A stretch of DNA of 8,632 bases from Pseudomonadaceae bacterium UBA836 (GCA_002296055.1 DBHE01000025.1:1-8632), one strand, 5' to 3'; positions 1 to 5,751 are shown, numbered from the stretch's first letter. The notes: generated by a model from the sequence alone, not told the origin. Numbers and translations are program-made.

Positions 1-789
1 AACGCTGCCATCACACTGGAACGCCCGCTGCTGATCAAGGGTGAGCCGGGCACCGGTAAAACCATGCTGGCCGAACAGCTGGCCGAGTCCATGGGCGCCA
101 AGCTGATTACCTGGCACATCAAGTCCACCACCAAGGCGCACCAGGGCCTGTACGAGTATGACGCGGTCAGCCGTCTGCGTGACTCGCAGCTGGGCGTGGA
201 CAAGGTGCACGACGTTGCCAACTACATCAAAAAGGGCAAGCTCTGGGAGGCGTTTGAATCTGAGGAACGCGCCATCCTGCTGATCGACGAAATCGACAAG
301 GCCGACATCGAGTTTCCGAACGACCTGCTGCAAGAACTCGACAAGATGGAGTTCTACGTTTACGAGACCAACCAGACCATCAAGGCCAAGCAGCGCCCGA
401 TCATCATCATCACCTCGAACAACGAGAAAGAGCTGCCGGACGCCTTCCTGCGCCGCTGCTTCTTCCACTACATCGCATTCCCTGATCGCGACACCATGAA
501 GAAAATCGTGGACGTGCACTTCCCGAAAATCGAAAGCACACTTCTGTCCGAAGCCATGGATATCTTCTTTGATGTCCGCAAGGTGCCGGGCCTGAAGAAG
601 AAGCCGTCTACCTCCGAGCTGGTCGACTGGCTGAAGCTGTTGATGGCCGATCAGATCCCCGAAGCCGTGCTGCGTGATCGCGACCCGACCAAAGCCATTC
701 CGCCGCTGTACGGTGCGCTGGTGAAGAACGAGCAAGACGTGCAACTGCTGGAACGCCTGGCCTTCATGACTCGCCGTCAGAATCGCTAA
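1..789 (+). CDS. MoxR-family AAA+ ATPase, 5' end missing
   Basis: The reading frame is open from base 1 to a TAA at 787-789, giving 262 residues, so the true start lies outside the window. An internal ATG at 64 falls after the P-loop and cannot be the start. Seen, in window-residue numbers: Walker A GEPGTGKT at 14-21, Walker B LLIDEIDKAD at 93-102, sensor-1 TSNN at 138-141, and an arginine-finger-like LRRC around 150-153. MoxR ATPases are usually about 280 residues, so only some 15-20 N-terminal residues should be missing. As a family they are hexameric cytoplasmic ATPases that remodel or activate partner complexes, often with a VWA protein encoded next door, as is the case here at 907. The actual client is unknown. 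The family call is firm; the specific role is inference. Confidence 0.93.
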   Translation, partial: NAAITLERPLLIKGEPGTGKTMLAEQLAESMGAKLITWHIKSTTKAHQGLYEYDAVSRLRDSQLGVDKVHDVANYIKKGKLWEAFESEERAILLIDEIDKADIEFPNDLLQELDKMEFYVYETNQTIKAKQRPIIIITSNNEKELPDAFLRRCFFHYIAFPDRDTMKKIVDVHFPKIESTLLSEAMDIFFDVRKVPGLKKKPSTSELVDWLKLLMADQIPEAVLRDRDPTKAIPPLYGALVKNEQDVQLLERLAFMTRRQNR

Positions 790-891
790 CAGGTCGTTGA
801 AACGCTAACCGCGTAGCGAGTGCGGCTTTAATGTCAGGCCTGGTGTCCGTAGCCTGGCCTTGAGCGCCTCGCCGACGTTTTCAACAACCTG
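790..891. repeat. Inverted-repeat-bounded intergenic element
   Basis: The spacer between the ATPase and VWA genes is bracketed by imperfect inverted repeats: CAGGTCGTTGAAACG at 790-804 and CGTTTTCAACAACCTG at 876-891, differing by one substitution and one extra base. Two smaller stems lie inside: CCGC 809-812 with GCGG 822-825, and CAGGC 835-839 with GCCTG 852-856. As RNA the whole could fold as a three-way junction. The left arm begins one base after the upstream stop codon, and the right arm ends just before the VWA ribosome binding site (AAGGGGG, 894-900). There is no T-run, so it is not a typical terminator. It could be a dispersed MITE- or BIME-like repeat, or an mRNA-stabilising or attenuating structure. 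No target-site duplication is evident. Confidence 0.55.
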
Positions 892-906
892 CAAAGGGGG
901 TGCCCG

Positions 907-2085
907 ATGTTATTGGGCCTGTTCAATGAAATGCGTGCAGCCAAGGTGCCGGTCTCGGTGCGTGAGCTGCTCGACCTGATCAACGCGTTGAAACACCACG
1001 TGGTGTTCGCCGATATGGACGAGTTCTACTATCTGGCGCGTACGGTCATGGTCAAGGACGAACGGCACTTCGACAAATTCGACCGTGCCTTCGGTGCCTA
1101 CTTCAAGGGGTTGGAAAACCTCGACCAACTGATTGAGGCGATGATCCCCGACGATTGGCTGCGCAAGGAGTTTGAGCGCATGCTGACCGAGGAAGAAAAG
1201 GCCAAGATCCAGACCCTTGGTGGTCTCGACAAGCTGATCGAGGAGTTCAAAAAGCGCCTCGAAGAGCAGAAAGAGCGTCATGAGGGCGGCAACAAGTGGG
1301 TCGGCACCGGCGGCACCAGTCCGTTTGGCTCTGGCGGCTTCAACCCTGAGGGTATTCGCGTCGGTGAAGCCGGCAAGCGGCAGGGCAAGGCGGTCAAGGT
1401 CTGGGATCAGCGCGAGTACAAGAACCTGGATGATCAGGTTGAGCTGGGCACGCGCAATATCAAGGTGGCGCTGCGCCGTCTGCGCAAGTTTGCACGCCAG
1501 GGCGCACACGATGAGCTGGATATCGACGGCACCATCGACCACACCGCCAAGGATGCGGGTCTGCTGAATATTCAGATGCGCCCGGAGCGGCGTAATGCGG
1601 TAAAGCTGCTGCTGCTGTTTGATATCGGCGGTTCGATGGATGCGCACATCAAGGTGTGCGAGGAGCTGTTCTCCGCGTGCCGTACCGAGTTCAAACACCT
1701 GGAGTACTACTACTTCCATAACTGCATTTACGAGTCAGTCTGGAAGAACAATATGCGTCGCACCAGCGAGCGCACCTCTACGCTGGACCTGCTGCACAAG
1801 TACGGCCCGGACTACAAGGTGGTGTTTGTCGGTGATGCGGCCATGGCGCCCTACGAGATCACTCAGCCAGGTGGCAGCGTAGAGCACTGGAACGAGGAGG
1901 CCGGGTACGTTTGGATTCAGCGCTTCATGGAAAAGTACAAGAAGCTTATCTGGATCAATCCGTATCCTAAGGACGCCTGGGAATACACCTCGTCTACCAA
2001 GCTGATTCGTGAACTGATCGAAGACAAGATGTACCCGTTGACCCTGCAGGGTCTGGAAGACGGGATGAAGTATCTCAGCAAGTAG
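907..2085 (+). CDS. VWA domain protein, CoxE-like MoxR partner
   Basis: This 392-residue protein has a helical charged N-terminal region (about 1-125), a glycine-rich linker (about 127-148), and a C-terminal von Willebrand A domain from about residue 230. The metal-site motif reads FDIGGSMD at 238-245, so the classical DxSxS is DxGxS here (D239, G241, S243). A further candidate metal ligand is D309 in VFVGD. No signal peptide or membrane segment is seen, so it is probably cytoplasmic. The start at 907 is supported by AAGGGGG at 894-900. CoxE-type proteins work with MoxR ATPases in metal-enzyme maturation or protein-complex remodelling. The ATPase gene ends 117 bp upstream on the same strand, so the two are probably co-transcribed. 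The specific target is not known to me; no hydrogenase, CO dehydrogenase or other client gene is visible nearby. Confidence 0.88.
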   Translation: MLLGLFNEMRAAKVPVSVRELLDLINALKHHVVFADMDEFYYLARTVMVKDERHFDKFDRAFGAYFKGLENLDQLIEAMIPDDWLRKEFERMLTEEEKAKIQTLGGLDKLIEEFKKRLEEQKERHEGGNKWVGTGGTSPFGSGGFNPEGIRVGEAGKRQGKAVKVWDQREYKNLDDQVELGTRNIKVALRRLRKFARQGAHDELDIDGTIDHTAKDAGLLNIQMRPERRNAVKLLLLFDIGGSMDAHIKVCEELFSACRTEFKHLEYYYFHNCIYESVWKNNMRRTSERTSTLDLLHKYGPDYKVVFVGDAAMAPYEITQPGGSVEHWNEEAGYVWIQRFMEKYKKLIWINPYPKDAWEYTSSTKLIRELIEDKMYPLTLQGLEDGMKYLSK

Positions 2086-2142
2086 GCGGCGACTTCCTCG
2101 CCGCAGCGGCAAGCGACAAGCAGTCCCTGCAGAGGCTGCTTG
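2086..2142 (+). other. Two hairpins after the VWA stop codon
   Basis: Immediately after the TAG stop, GCGGCGA (2086-2092) pairs perfectly with TCGCCGC (2098-2104) across a 5-base loop. A second stem, CAAGCAG (2117-2123) with CTGCTTG (2136-2142), follows. Neither is followed by a T-run, so they more likely protect the 3' end of the mRNA than terminate. The real terminator is downstream at 2180. Confidence 0.4.
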
Positions 2143-2179
2143 AGGGGCTGATTCGGTATATTGGCTTCCAGCGTCCAAA

Positions 2180-2206
2180 GCAAACCCGGCACATGGCCGG
2201 GTTTGC
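2180..2206. terminator. Bidirectional intrinsic terminator
   Basis: A perfect 11-bp stem, GCAAACCCGGC (2180-2190) with GCCGGGTTTGC (2196-2206), closes a 5-base loop ACATG. On the plus strand it is followed by GTTTAGTTTG; on the minus strand the T-rich side reads TTTGCTTTGG. It sits between the convergent VWA gene and the minus-strand hydratase gene and would stop transcription from both sides. Confidence 0.75.
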
Positions 2207-2241
2207 GTTTAGTTTGCAGCTTCCAGCTGCGGCCAAGCCGC

Positions 2242-2712
2242 TTACCCCAGCTGCACTGCCGGTGCTTGCGGGCGGGGAATGCTGACTTTCTCAGTGGGCG
2301 CCATCACCGTGGCGGTGCCGTCGACCACCTGCTTGCCGTCCTGATTAATCACGCGCGTGGCAATTTTCACCCGATTCTTCGGCAGCTTTTCCAGAATTTC
2401 CAACTCGATGGTGACGGTGTCGCCCAGGCGTACCGGGCGCAGAAAGCTCAGCTCCTGACCGATATAGATGGTGCCCGGCCCGGGTAGCTCACAGGCGATG
2501 GCGGCAGAGATCAGCGCGCCGGAGAACATGCCGTGCGCGATGCGCCCCTTGAACGGGGTGGCAGCGGCAAATTCCTCGTCCAGGTGCACCGGGTTGACGT
2601 CTCCGGAAACGGCGGCAAACAGCAACAGGTCGCGTTCTTCTACCTTGTGGCTGAGGCTGGCGCGTTCGCCGATGGCCAATTCTTCGTAGGTGCGGTTTTC
2701 AAGGCTCTGCAT
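2242..2712 (-). CDS. phaJ: MaoC-family (R)-specific enoyl-CoA hydratase
   Basis: A 156-residue single hot-dog-fold protein. It carries the hydratase-2 motif SGDVNPVHLD (36-45), with D38 and H43 spaced as in the catalytic Asp/His pair of Aeromonas PhaJ, followed by RIAHGMFSG (about 57-65). Family members hydrate trans-2-enoyl-CoA to (R)-3-hydroxyacyl-CoA, which diverts beta-oxidation intermediates to polyhydroxyalkanoate. Length and neighbours resemble P. aeruginosa PhaJ1, but the paralogue number is from memory. Its ATG lies inside the end of the upstream hydrolase gene (14-bp overlap, 2699-2712), with a GGAG Shine-Dalgarno complementary to 2721-2724, 8 bases from the start. This implies translational coupling. 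The stop is TAA (complement of 2242-2244), 35 bp from the shared terminator. Substrate chain length cannot be read from sequence; a generic MaoC-like dehydratase is the alternative. Confidence 0.88.
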   Translation of the reverse strand: MQSLENRTYEELAIGERASLSHKVEERDLLLFAAVSGDVNPVHLDEEFAAATPFKGRIAHGMFSGALISAAIACELPGPGTIYIGQELSFLRPVRLGDTVTIELEILEKLPKNRVKIATRVINQDGKQVVDGTATVMAPTEKVSIPRPQAPAVQLG

Positions 2713-3661
2713 GGTTGCTGCTCCGTTGCGAAAGGGCGGTCAGATGAGGGGCCAGCCATGCGAGAAGGTCGTCGATAACCTCGGCTCGATTGGTCTCGTT
2801 GAAAACCTCATGGCGGGCGCCGGGATAAAGTCGCAATTCTACCTGCCTGAGTCCGGCGGCGCGCAAGCGCTGCTGCAGTTTCTCCAGGCCGCCGCCAGCG
2901 CTGATGGGGTCGGTATCGCCGCCGATAATCAGCAGCGGTAATTCCGGGCGTATGGCGGCCAGCCTTTGCGGAGCCTGGATAGTGACCAGCGCCTGCGCCA
3001 GGCAGCGCCAGTAATGGCAGCTCAGTACAAAGCCGCACAACGGGTCGGCCACGTAGCGGTCAACGTGCTCTTGGTCTCGGCTAAGCCAGTCAAAGGCGGT
3101 GCGGTTTGGCGCGAAGGCACGGTTGTACTGGGCGAAGGAGAGTTTATCAAGTGCCTTGGCCGGCGCTTGAGCACCGCGCAGCAGACCTTCGATGCGCGCA
3201 ATCAGGCCGGCGGCCATGCTGAGCGCTGCGGGTTGGGCGTGGCTACCGCTGAGCACGGCCAGGTCCACCAGGTCGCTGTGCTCGATCAAGACGCTCTGCG
3301 CCAGATACGACCCCATGCTATGTCCCAGCAAAATGATCGGTTGTGCAGGGTGTGCGGCCTTTGTGCGTTGCAGCAGCAAAGCAACATCGCCAACCAGGCT
3401 GCTCCAGTTGGCGCTGGCCGGCAGCACGCCGCGCGGCAACTCGGGGGTGCTGGCGCCGTGGCCACGCAGGTCCAGCGCCTGCACGCCGATGCCGTGGGCG
3501 TTCAGCACCTCAGCCAAAGCTGCGTAGCGAGCGCCGTGCTCGGCCATGCCGTGACAGATGATCAATTGCGCACGGGCGGTGTCGTCCGTTGGCCATTGGT
3601 GAACAGCCAGGTTGGCGCCATCGGTGGTGCTCAGGGTTTGCGGGTGTGAGGAGGGCAGCAT
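2699..3661 (-). CDS. Alpha/beta hydrolase, lysophospholipase/monoglyceride lipase type
   Basis: A 320-residue serine hydrolase of the PldB/monoacylglycerol lipase class. Seen: oxyanion-region ICHGMAEHGARY (about 35-46), DLRGHG (64-69), the nucleophile elbow GHSMGS with S115, an acid in GGDTDP (D251, or less likely D249), and the catalytic histidine H284 in GARHEVFNE. No signal peptide is seen, so it is probably cytoplasmic or peripheral. Family members cleave lysophospholipids or monoacylglycerols, releasing fatty acid, which would feed the divergently transcribed FadD enzymes; this link is inference from context. It is first in a two-gene minus-strand operon with the hydratase. The Shine-Dalgarno is poor (GGGA about 11 bases upstream), and the leader carries an AAC-repeat tract at 3683-3691, hinting at post-transcriptional control. 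No alternative in-frame ATG is seen nearby upstream. Confidence 0.88.
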   Translation of the reverse strand: MLPSSHPQTLSTTDGANLAVHQWPTDDTARAQLIICHGMAEHGARYAALAEVLNAHGIGVQALDLRGHGASTPELPRGVLPASANWSSLVGDVALLLQRTKAAHPAQPIILLGHSMGSYLAQSVLIEHSDLVDLAVLSGSHAQPAALSMAAGLIARIEGLLRGAQAPAKALDKLSFAQYNRAFAPNRTAFDWLSRDQEHVDRYVADPLCGFVLSCHYWRCLAQALVTIQAPQRLAAIRPELPLLIIGGDTDPISAGGGLEKLQQRLRAAGLRQVELRLYPGARHEVFNETNRAEVIDDLLAWLAPHLTALSQRSSNHAEP

Positions 3662-3682
3662 GTGGGCGTTTATCCCGTTTAT
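3662..3682 (-). repeat. Tandem ATAAACG heptamers in the hydrolase leader
   Basis: Read on the minus strand, ATAAACG occurs twice with a 9-bp period (complement of 3676-3682 and 3667-3673). Both copies lie between the AAC-repeat tract and the hydrolase ATG, across the place where the Shine-Dalgarno should be. The run adds to the A-rich character of this leader. It may be part of the same Hfq/Crc site or may be chance. Confidence 0.35.
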
Positions 3683-3691
3683 GTTGTTGTT
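3683..3691 (-). promoter_or_regulatory. Candidate Hfq/Crc CA motif, hydrolase leader
   Basis: The minus-strand transcript reads AACAACAAC here, which contains AAnAAnAA, the catabolite-activity motif bound by Hfq with Crc in Pseudomonas. It lies 21 bases upstream of the hydrolase start codon and downstream of the predicted promoter, so it would be in the mRNA leader. Function is inferred from the motif alone. Confidence 0.45.
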
Positions 3692-3715
3692 ATGACTGCA
3701 GGTGAGTGGTGAGTC

Positions 3716-3745
3716 AGCATACTGCGCAGACTGCGATATTCACAA
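3716..3745 (-). promoter_or_regulatory. Candidate sigma-70 promoter, hydrolase operon
   Basis: On the minus strand, a -35-like TTGTGA (complement of 3740-3745) and a -10-like TATGCT (complement of 3716-3721) are separated by 18 bp. Each matches consensus at 4 of 6 positions. The start site would be near 3709, giving a leader of about 48 bases. Confidence 0.35.
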
Positions 3746-3753
3746 ATCAAATG

Positions 3754-3776
3754 AAACACTCCGGGGTTTTGTGTTT
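3754..3776. promoter_or_regulatory. Inverted repeat, possible operator
   Basis: AAACAC (3754-3759) and GTGTTT (3771-3776) form a 6-bp inverted repeat with an 11-bp spacer, in the divergent control region and touching the putative fadD2 -35. The spacing does not fit the fatty-acid regulator PsrA, whose half-sites are 2-4 bp apart. A different dimeric regulator, or chance, is possible. Confidence 0.25.
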
Positions 3777-3802
3777 ACCTCGACGCCTGATAGGTTTATG
3801 TC
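3774..3802 (+). promoter_or_regulatory. Candidate fadD2 promoter
   Basis: TTTACC (3774-3779, 4 of 6 against the -35 consensus) and TATGTC (3797-3802, 3 of 6) are 17 bp apart. The start site would fall around 3808-3810, on the palindrome at 3806-3817. A weak match; P. aeruginosa fadD2 is known to have its own promoter, but its position is not transferable by eye. Confidence 0.3.
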
Positions 3803-3805
3803 ACG

Positions 3806-3817
3806 CTAGCATGCTAG
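3806..3817. promoter_or_regulatory. Perfect 12-bp palindrome upstream of fadD2
   Basis: CTAGCATGCTAG is a perfect palindrome containing two CTAG tetramers, a word otherwise nearly absent from this window. It overlaps the predicted fadD2 start site, a position suited to a repressor operator. The protein that would bind is unknown. Confidence 0.4.
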
Positions 3818-3839
3818 TAACTGGCTCCCACGAGGGCCG

Positions 3840-3853
3840 CCGGCCAAGGCCGG
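3840..3853 (+). other. Short GC-rich hairpin in the fadD2 leader
   Basis: CCGGCC (3840-3845) and GGCCGG (3848-3853) can form a compact stem with a tiny loop in the 5' untranslated region. It stands immediately before the A-rich AAN tract and may keep that tract single-stranded and exposed. Confidence 0.35.
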
Positions 3854-3865
3854 AACAAGAACAAG
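3854..3865 (+). promoter_or_regulatory. Candidate Hfq/Crc CA motif, fadD2 leader
   Basis: AACAAGAACAAG is four consecutive AAN triplets, an ideal ligand for the A-binding distal face of Hfq and a match to the Pseudomonas AAnAAnAA motif. It lies 10 bases upstream of the AAGGAG Shine-Dalgarno (3876-3881). The heptamer GAACAAG recurs at 3853, 3859 and 3881, the last copy abutting the ATG. Hfq/Crc binding here would block ribosome loading when preferred carbon sources are present. The role is inferred. Confidence 0.5.
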
Positions 3866-3887
3866 CACAACGGGAAAGGAGAACAAG

Positions 3888-5573
3888 ATGGATGCGTCTT
3901 TCTGGGCGGACAAGCGGCCGCAGGGCATTCCGAATGATATCGATCTGAGCCAGTACAGCTCGATTATCGATGTATTCAACCAGGCCTGTGTCAAACACGC
4001 TCAGCTGCCGGCATTCAGCAACATGGGCGTATCCCTGACCTACGGTGACCTGGATCGCTACTCTGCTGCCTTTGCTGCCTACCTGCAGCAGCACACCAGC
4101 CTGCAGCCCGGTGACCGCATCGCGATTCAGATGCCCAATGTGCTGCAGTTCCCCATCGCTGTGTTTGGTGCCATGCGCGCCGGGCTGGTGGTCGTTAACA
4201 CCAACCCGCTGTACACCGCCCGCGAGATGCGTCACCAGTTCAAGGACTCCGGCGCCAAAGCACTTATCTACATGAACATGTTTGGGCATCTGGTAGAGCA
4301 GGTCTTGCCGGACACCGAAATCGAGTTTCTCTTTGAGGCGCGACTGGGTGATCTGCTGCCGGGCCTCAAGGGCACGCTGATCAATGCGGCGGTCAAGCAC
4401 GTCAAGAAGATGGTGCCGAGCTACTCGCTGCCCCAAGCGGTGTCTTTCAAGGCGGCGCTCAAGCGTTGCAAGGGCCAGCGCCCAACAGCGGTTACCCGCA
4501 CCCTGGAAGACGTTGCTGTGCTGCAATACACCGGCGGCACCACGGGCGTAGCCAAGGGCGCGATGCTGACCCACGGCAACTTGGTGGCCAACATGCTGCA
4601 GGTTTACGCCAACATGCAGCAGGTTGATCGCGAGGGTAAAACCTTCGCCGGTGAGCCGGGTGAAGTCATCATCGCGCCGTTGCCGCTGTACCACATCTTC
4701 GCCTTCACCGTTAACTGCATGTGCATGATGATTGCCGGCCACCACAACGTGCTGATCACCAACCCGCGTGACATCCCGGGCTTTATTGCCGAGCTGAAAA
4801 AGTGGCAGTTCTCCTCTGTAGTGGGCCTGAACACCCTGTTTGTTGCGCTGATGGAGCACCCTGATTTCGACAAGCTCGACTTTTCGCGTCTCAAGAGCAC
4901 TGGCTCCGGCGGTACTGCTCTGGTCAAGGCAACGGCCGAGCGCTGGGAAAAGCGCACGGGCTGCCGTATTGGTGAAGGCTACGGCCTGACCGAGTGCTCC
5001 CCGGTAGTCACCTCCAGCCCTGGAGACGGCCTGGCGCGTATCGGCTCGGTCGGTCTGCCGGCGCCGGGTACCTCGCTGAAAGTGATCGACGAGAATGGCG
5101 TGGAGCAGGGCATCGGCGAGCGCGGTGAGCTGTGCGTCAAGGGCCCGCAGGTGATGAAGGGTTACTGGAATCGCCCAGAAGCGACCGATGAAGTCTTGGA
5201 TGCAGAGGGTTGGTTCCGCACCGGTGACGTGGCTGTGATTGACGAAGACGGCTTTGTCTCTATCGTTGATCGCATCAAGGATTTGATCATCGTTTCCGGT
5301 TTCAACGTCTATCCCAACGAAATCGAAGATGTGGTTGCCGCGCATCCGAAGGTCGCCAACGCAGCGGCCATCGGCATTCCGGATGAGAAGTCCGGTGAGG
5401 CGGTCAAACTGTTCGTTGTGGCCAATGACAAGAGCCTGACCGTCGACGAGCTGAAAGAGTATTGCCGCGCCAACTTCACCGGTTACAAGGTGCCCAAGCA
5501 GTACGAGATCCGTGAGTCTCTGCCCATGTCCGCCGTGGGCAAAATCCTGCGTCGCGAACTGCGCGACGAGTGA
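3888..5573 (+). CDS. fadD2: Long-chain fatty-acid CoA ligase FadD2
   Basis: A 561-residue ANL-superfamily acyl-CoA synthetase that makes acyl-CoA from fatty acid, ATP and CoA via acyl-AMP. Seen: the AMP-binding P-loop YTGGTTGVAKGAMLTH (214-229), GYGLTE (364-369), the TGD aspartate D447, the fatty-acid signature region 441-465, the hinge DRIKD (461-465), and C-terminal catalytic K552 in VGKILRR. The hinge usually reads DRKKD, so I463 is a departure from its neighbour FadD1. Length is typical. The ATG is set by AAGGAG at 3876-3881, 6 bases upstream. The numbering follows synteny: in P. aeruginosa fadD2 precedes fadD1, and published work there assigns FadD2 a preference for shorter chains than FadD1. 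A few extra residues lie around 245-258 relative to FadD1, and its tail stops at LRDE. It acts in the cytoplasm or at the inner membrane face. Confidence 0.92.
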   Translation: MDASFWADKRPQGIPNDIDLSQYSSIIDVFNQACVKHAQLPAFSNMGVSLTYGDLDRYSAAFAAYLQQHTSLQPGDRIAIQMPNVLQFPIAVFGAMRAGLVVVNTNPLYTAREMRHQFKDSGAKALIYMNMFGHLVEQVLPDTEIEFLFEARLGDLLPGLKGTLINAAVKHVKKMVPSYSLPQAVSFKAALKRCKGQRPTAVTRTLEDVAVLQYTGGTTGVAKGAMLTHGNLVANMLQVYANMQQVDREGKTFAGEPGEVIIAPLPLYHIFAFTVNCMCMMIAGHHNVLITNPRDIPGFIAELKKWQFSSVVGLNTLFVALMEHPDFDKLDFSRLKSTGSGGTALVKATAERWEKRTGCRIGEGYGLTECSPVVTSSPGDGLARIGSVGLPAPGTSLKVIDENGVEQGIGERGELCVKGPQVMKGYWNRPEATDEVLDAEGWFRTGDVAVIDEDGFVSIVDRIKDLIIVSGFNVYPNEIEDVVAAHPKVANAAAIGIPDEKSGEAVKLFVVANDKSLTVDELKEYCRANFTGYKVPKQYEIRESLPMSAVGKILRRELRDE

Positions 5574-5583
5574 CCGCAAAGGT

Positions 5584-5611
5584 TTGCGGGTGACCTTGCA
5601 GTCACCCGCAA
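5584..5611 (+). other. Strong hairpin downstream of fadD2
   Basis: TTGCGGGTGAC (5584-5594) and GTCACCCGCAA (5601-5611) form a perfect 11-bp stem with the 6-base loop CTTGCA, starting 10 bases after the fadD2 stop. No T-run follows. It is likely an mRNA 3'-end stabiliser or a processing or attenuation structure within a fadD2-fadD1 transcript. Confidence 0.5.
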
Positions 5612-5624
5612 CGCCAGCCCTGAC

Positions 5625-5656
5625 GCGCTCCGGAGCCTCTTCCGGGGTGCTGGTTT
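5625..5656 (+). terminator. Possible weak intrinsic terminator after fadD2
   Basis: GCGCTCCGGA (5625-5634) pairs with TCCGGGGTGC (5641-5650), including two G-U pairs, over the loop GCCTCT, and is followed by a poor T-tract TGGTTT. Partial termination would allow fadD2-only and read-through messages. Confidence 0.35.
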
Positions 5657-5670
5657 GCCTGTGTAAAAGC

Positions 5671-5679
5671 TGCTAGTCT
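5671..5679 (+). promoter_or_regulatory. Candidate extended -10 promoter for fadD1
   Basis: TGCTAGTCT is a TGn-extended -10-like element downstream of the possible terminator and about 125 bp before the fadD1 ATG. The -35 region is poor. P. aeruginosa fadD1 is reported to have its own mapped promoter, which supports a promoter in this gap but not this exact site. Confidence 0.3.
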
Positions 5680-5738
5680 TCGAGCACTTTGCTTCCCGTG
5701 ATGCGCCTGCAAAGGGCGTTTCAGGGCCAACATAAAGA

Positions 5739-5751
5739 GTGCCAAAGGCAC
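5739..5751 (+). other. Small hairpin in the fadD1 leader
   Basis: GTGCC (5739-5743) and GGCAC (5747-5751) form a 5-bp stem with an AAA loop, about 40 bases upstream of the fadD1 Shine-Dalgarno AGGAG (5791-5795). The rest of the 5680-5790 stretch shows no recognisable gene or motif. Confidence 0.3.

Noticed and set aside
910..1719. 269-codon minus-strand frame opposite the VWA gene
   Set aside because: A codon-bias shadow of a well-supported VWA protein; no family features.
2164..2227. GCTTCCAGC repeated at 2164 and 2219 on either side of the bidirectional terminator
   Set aside because: A 9-bp direct repeat in a short GC-rich spacer can be chance; no other feature of an insertion or attachment site is present.
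2966..3649. 227-codon plus-strand frame opposite the hydrolase
   Set aside because: A shadow of the alpha/beta hydrolase, which has a complete Ser-Asp-His triad on the minus strand.
3754..3769. Possible PsrA operator (AAAC...GTTT) upstream of fadD2
   Set aside because: The half-sites are 8 bp apart, whereas the PsrA motif has 2-4 bp between them, and flanking bases do not match.
3801..5579. 592-codon open frame on the minus strand opposite fadD2
   Set aside because: It mirrors the fadD2 frame as expected from G/C-ending codons, has no recognisable motifs or plausible ribosome site, and the plus-strand protein has full catalytic motifs.
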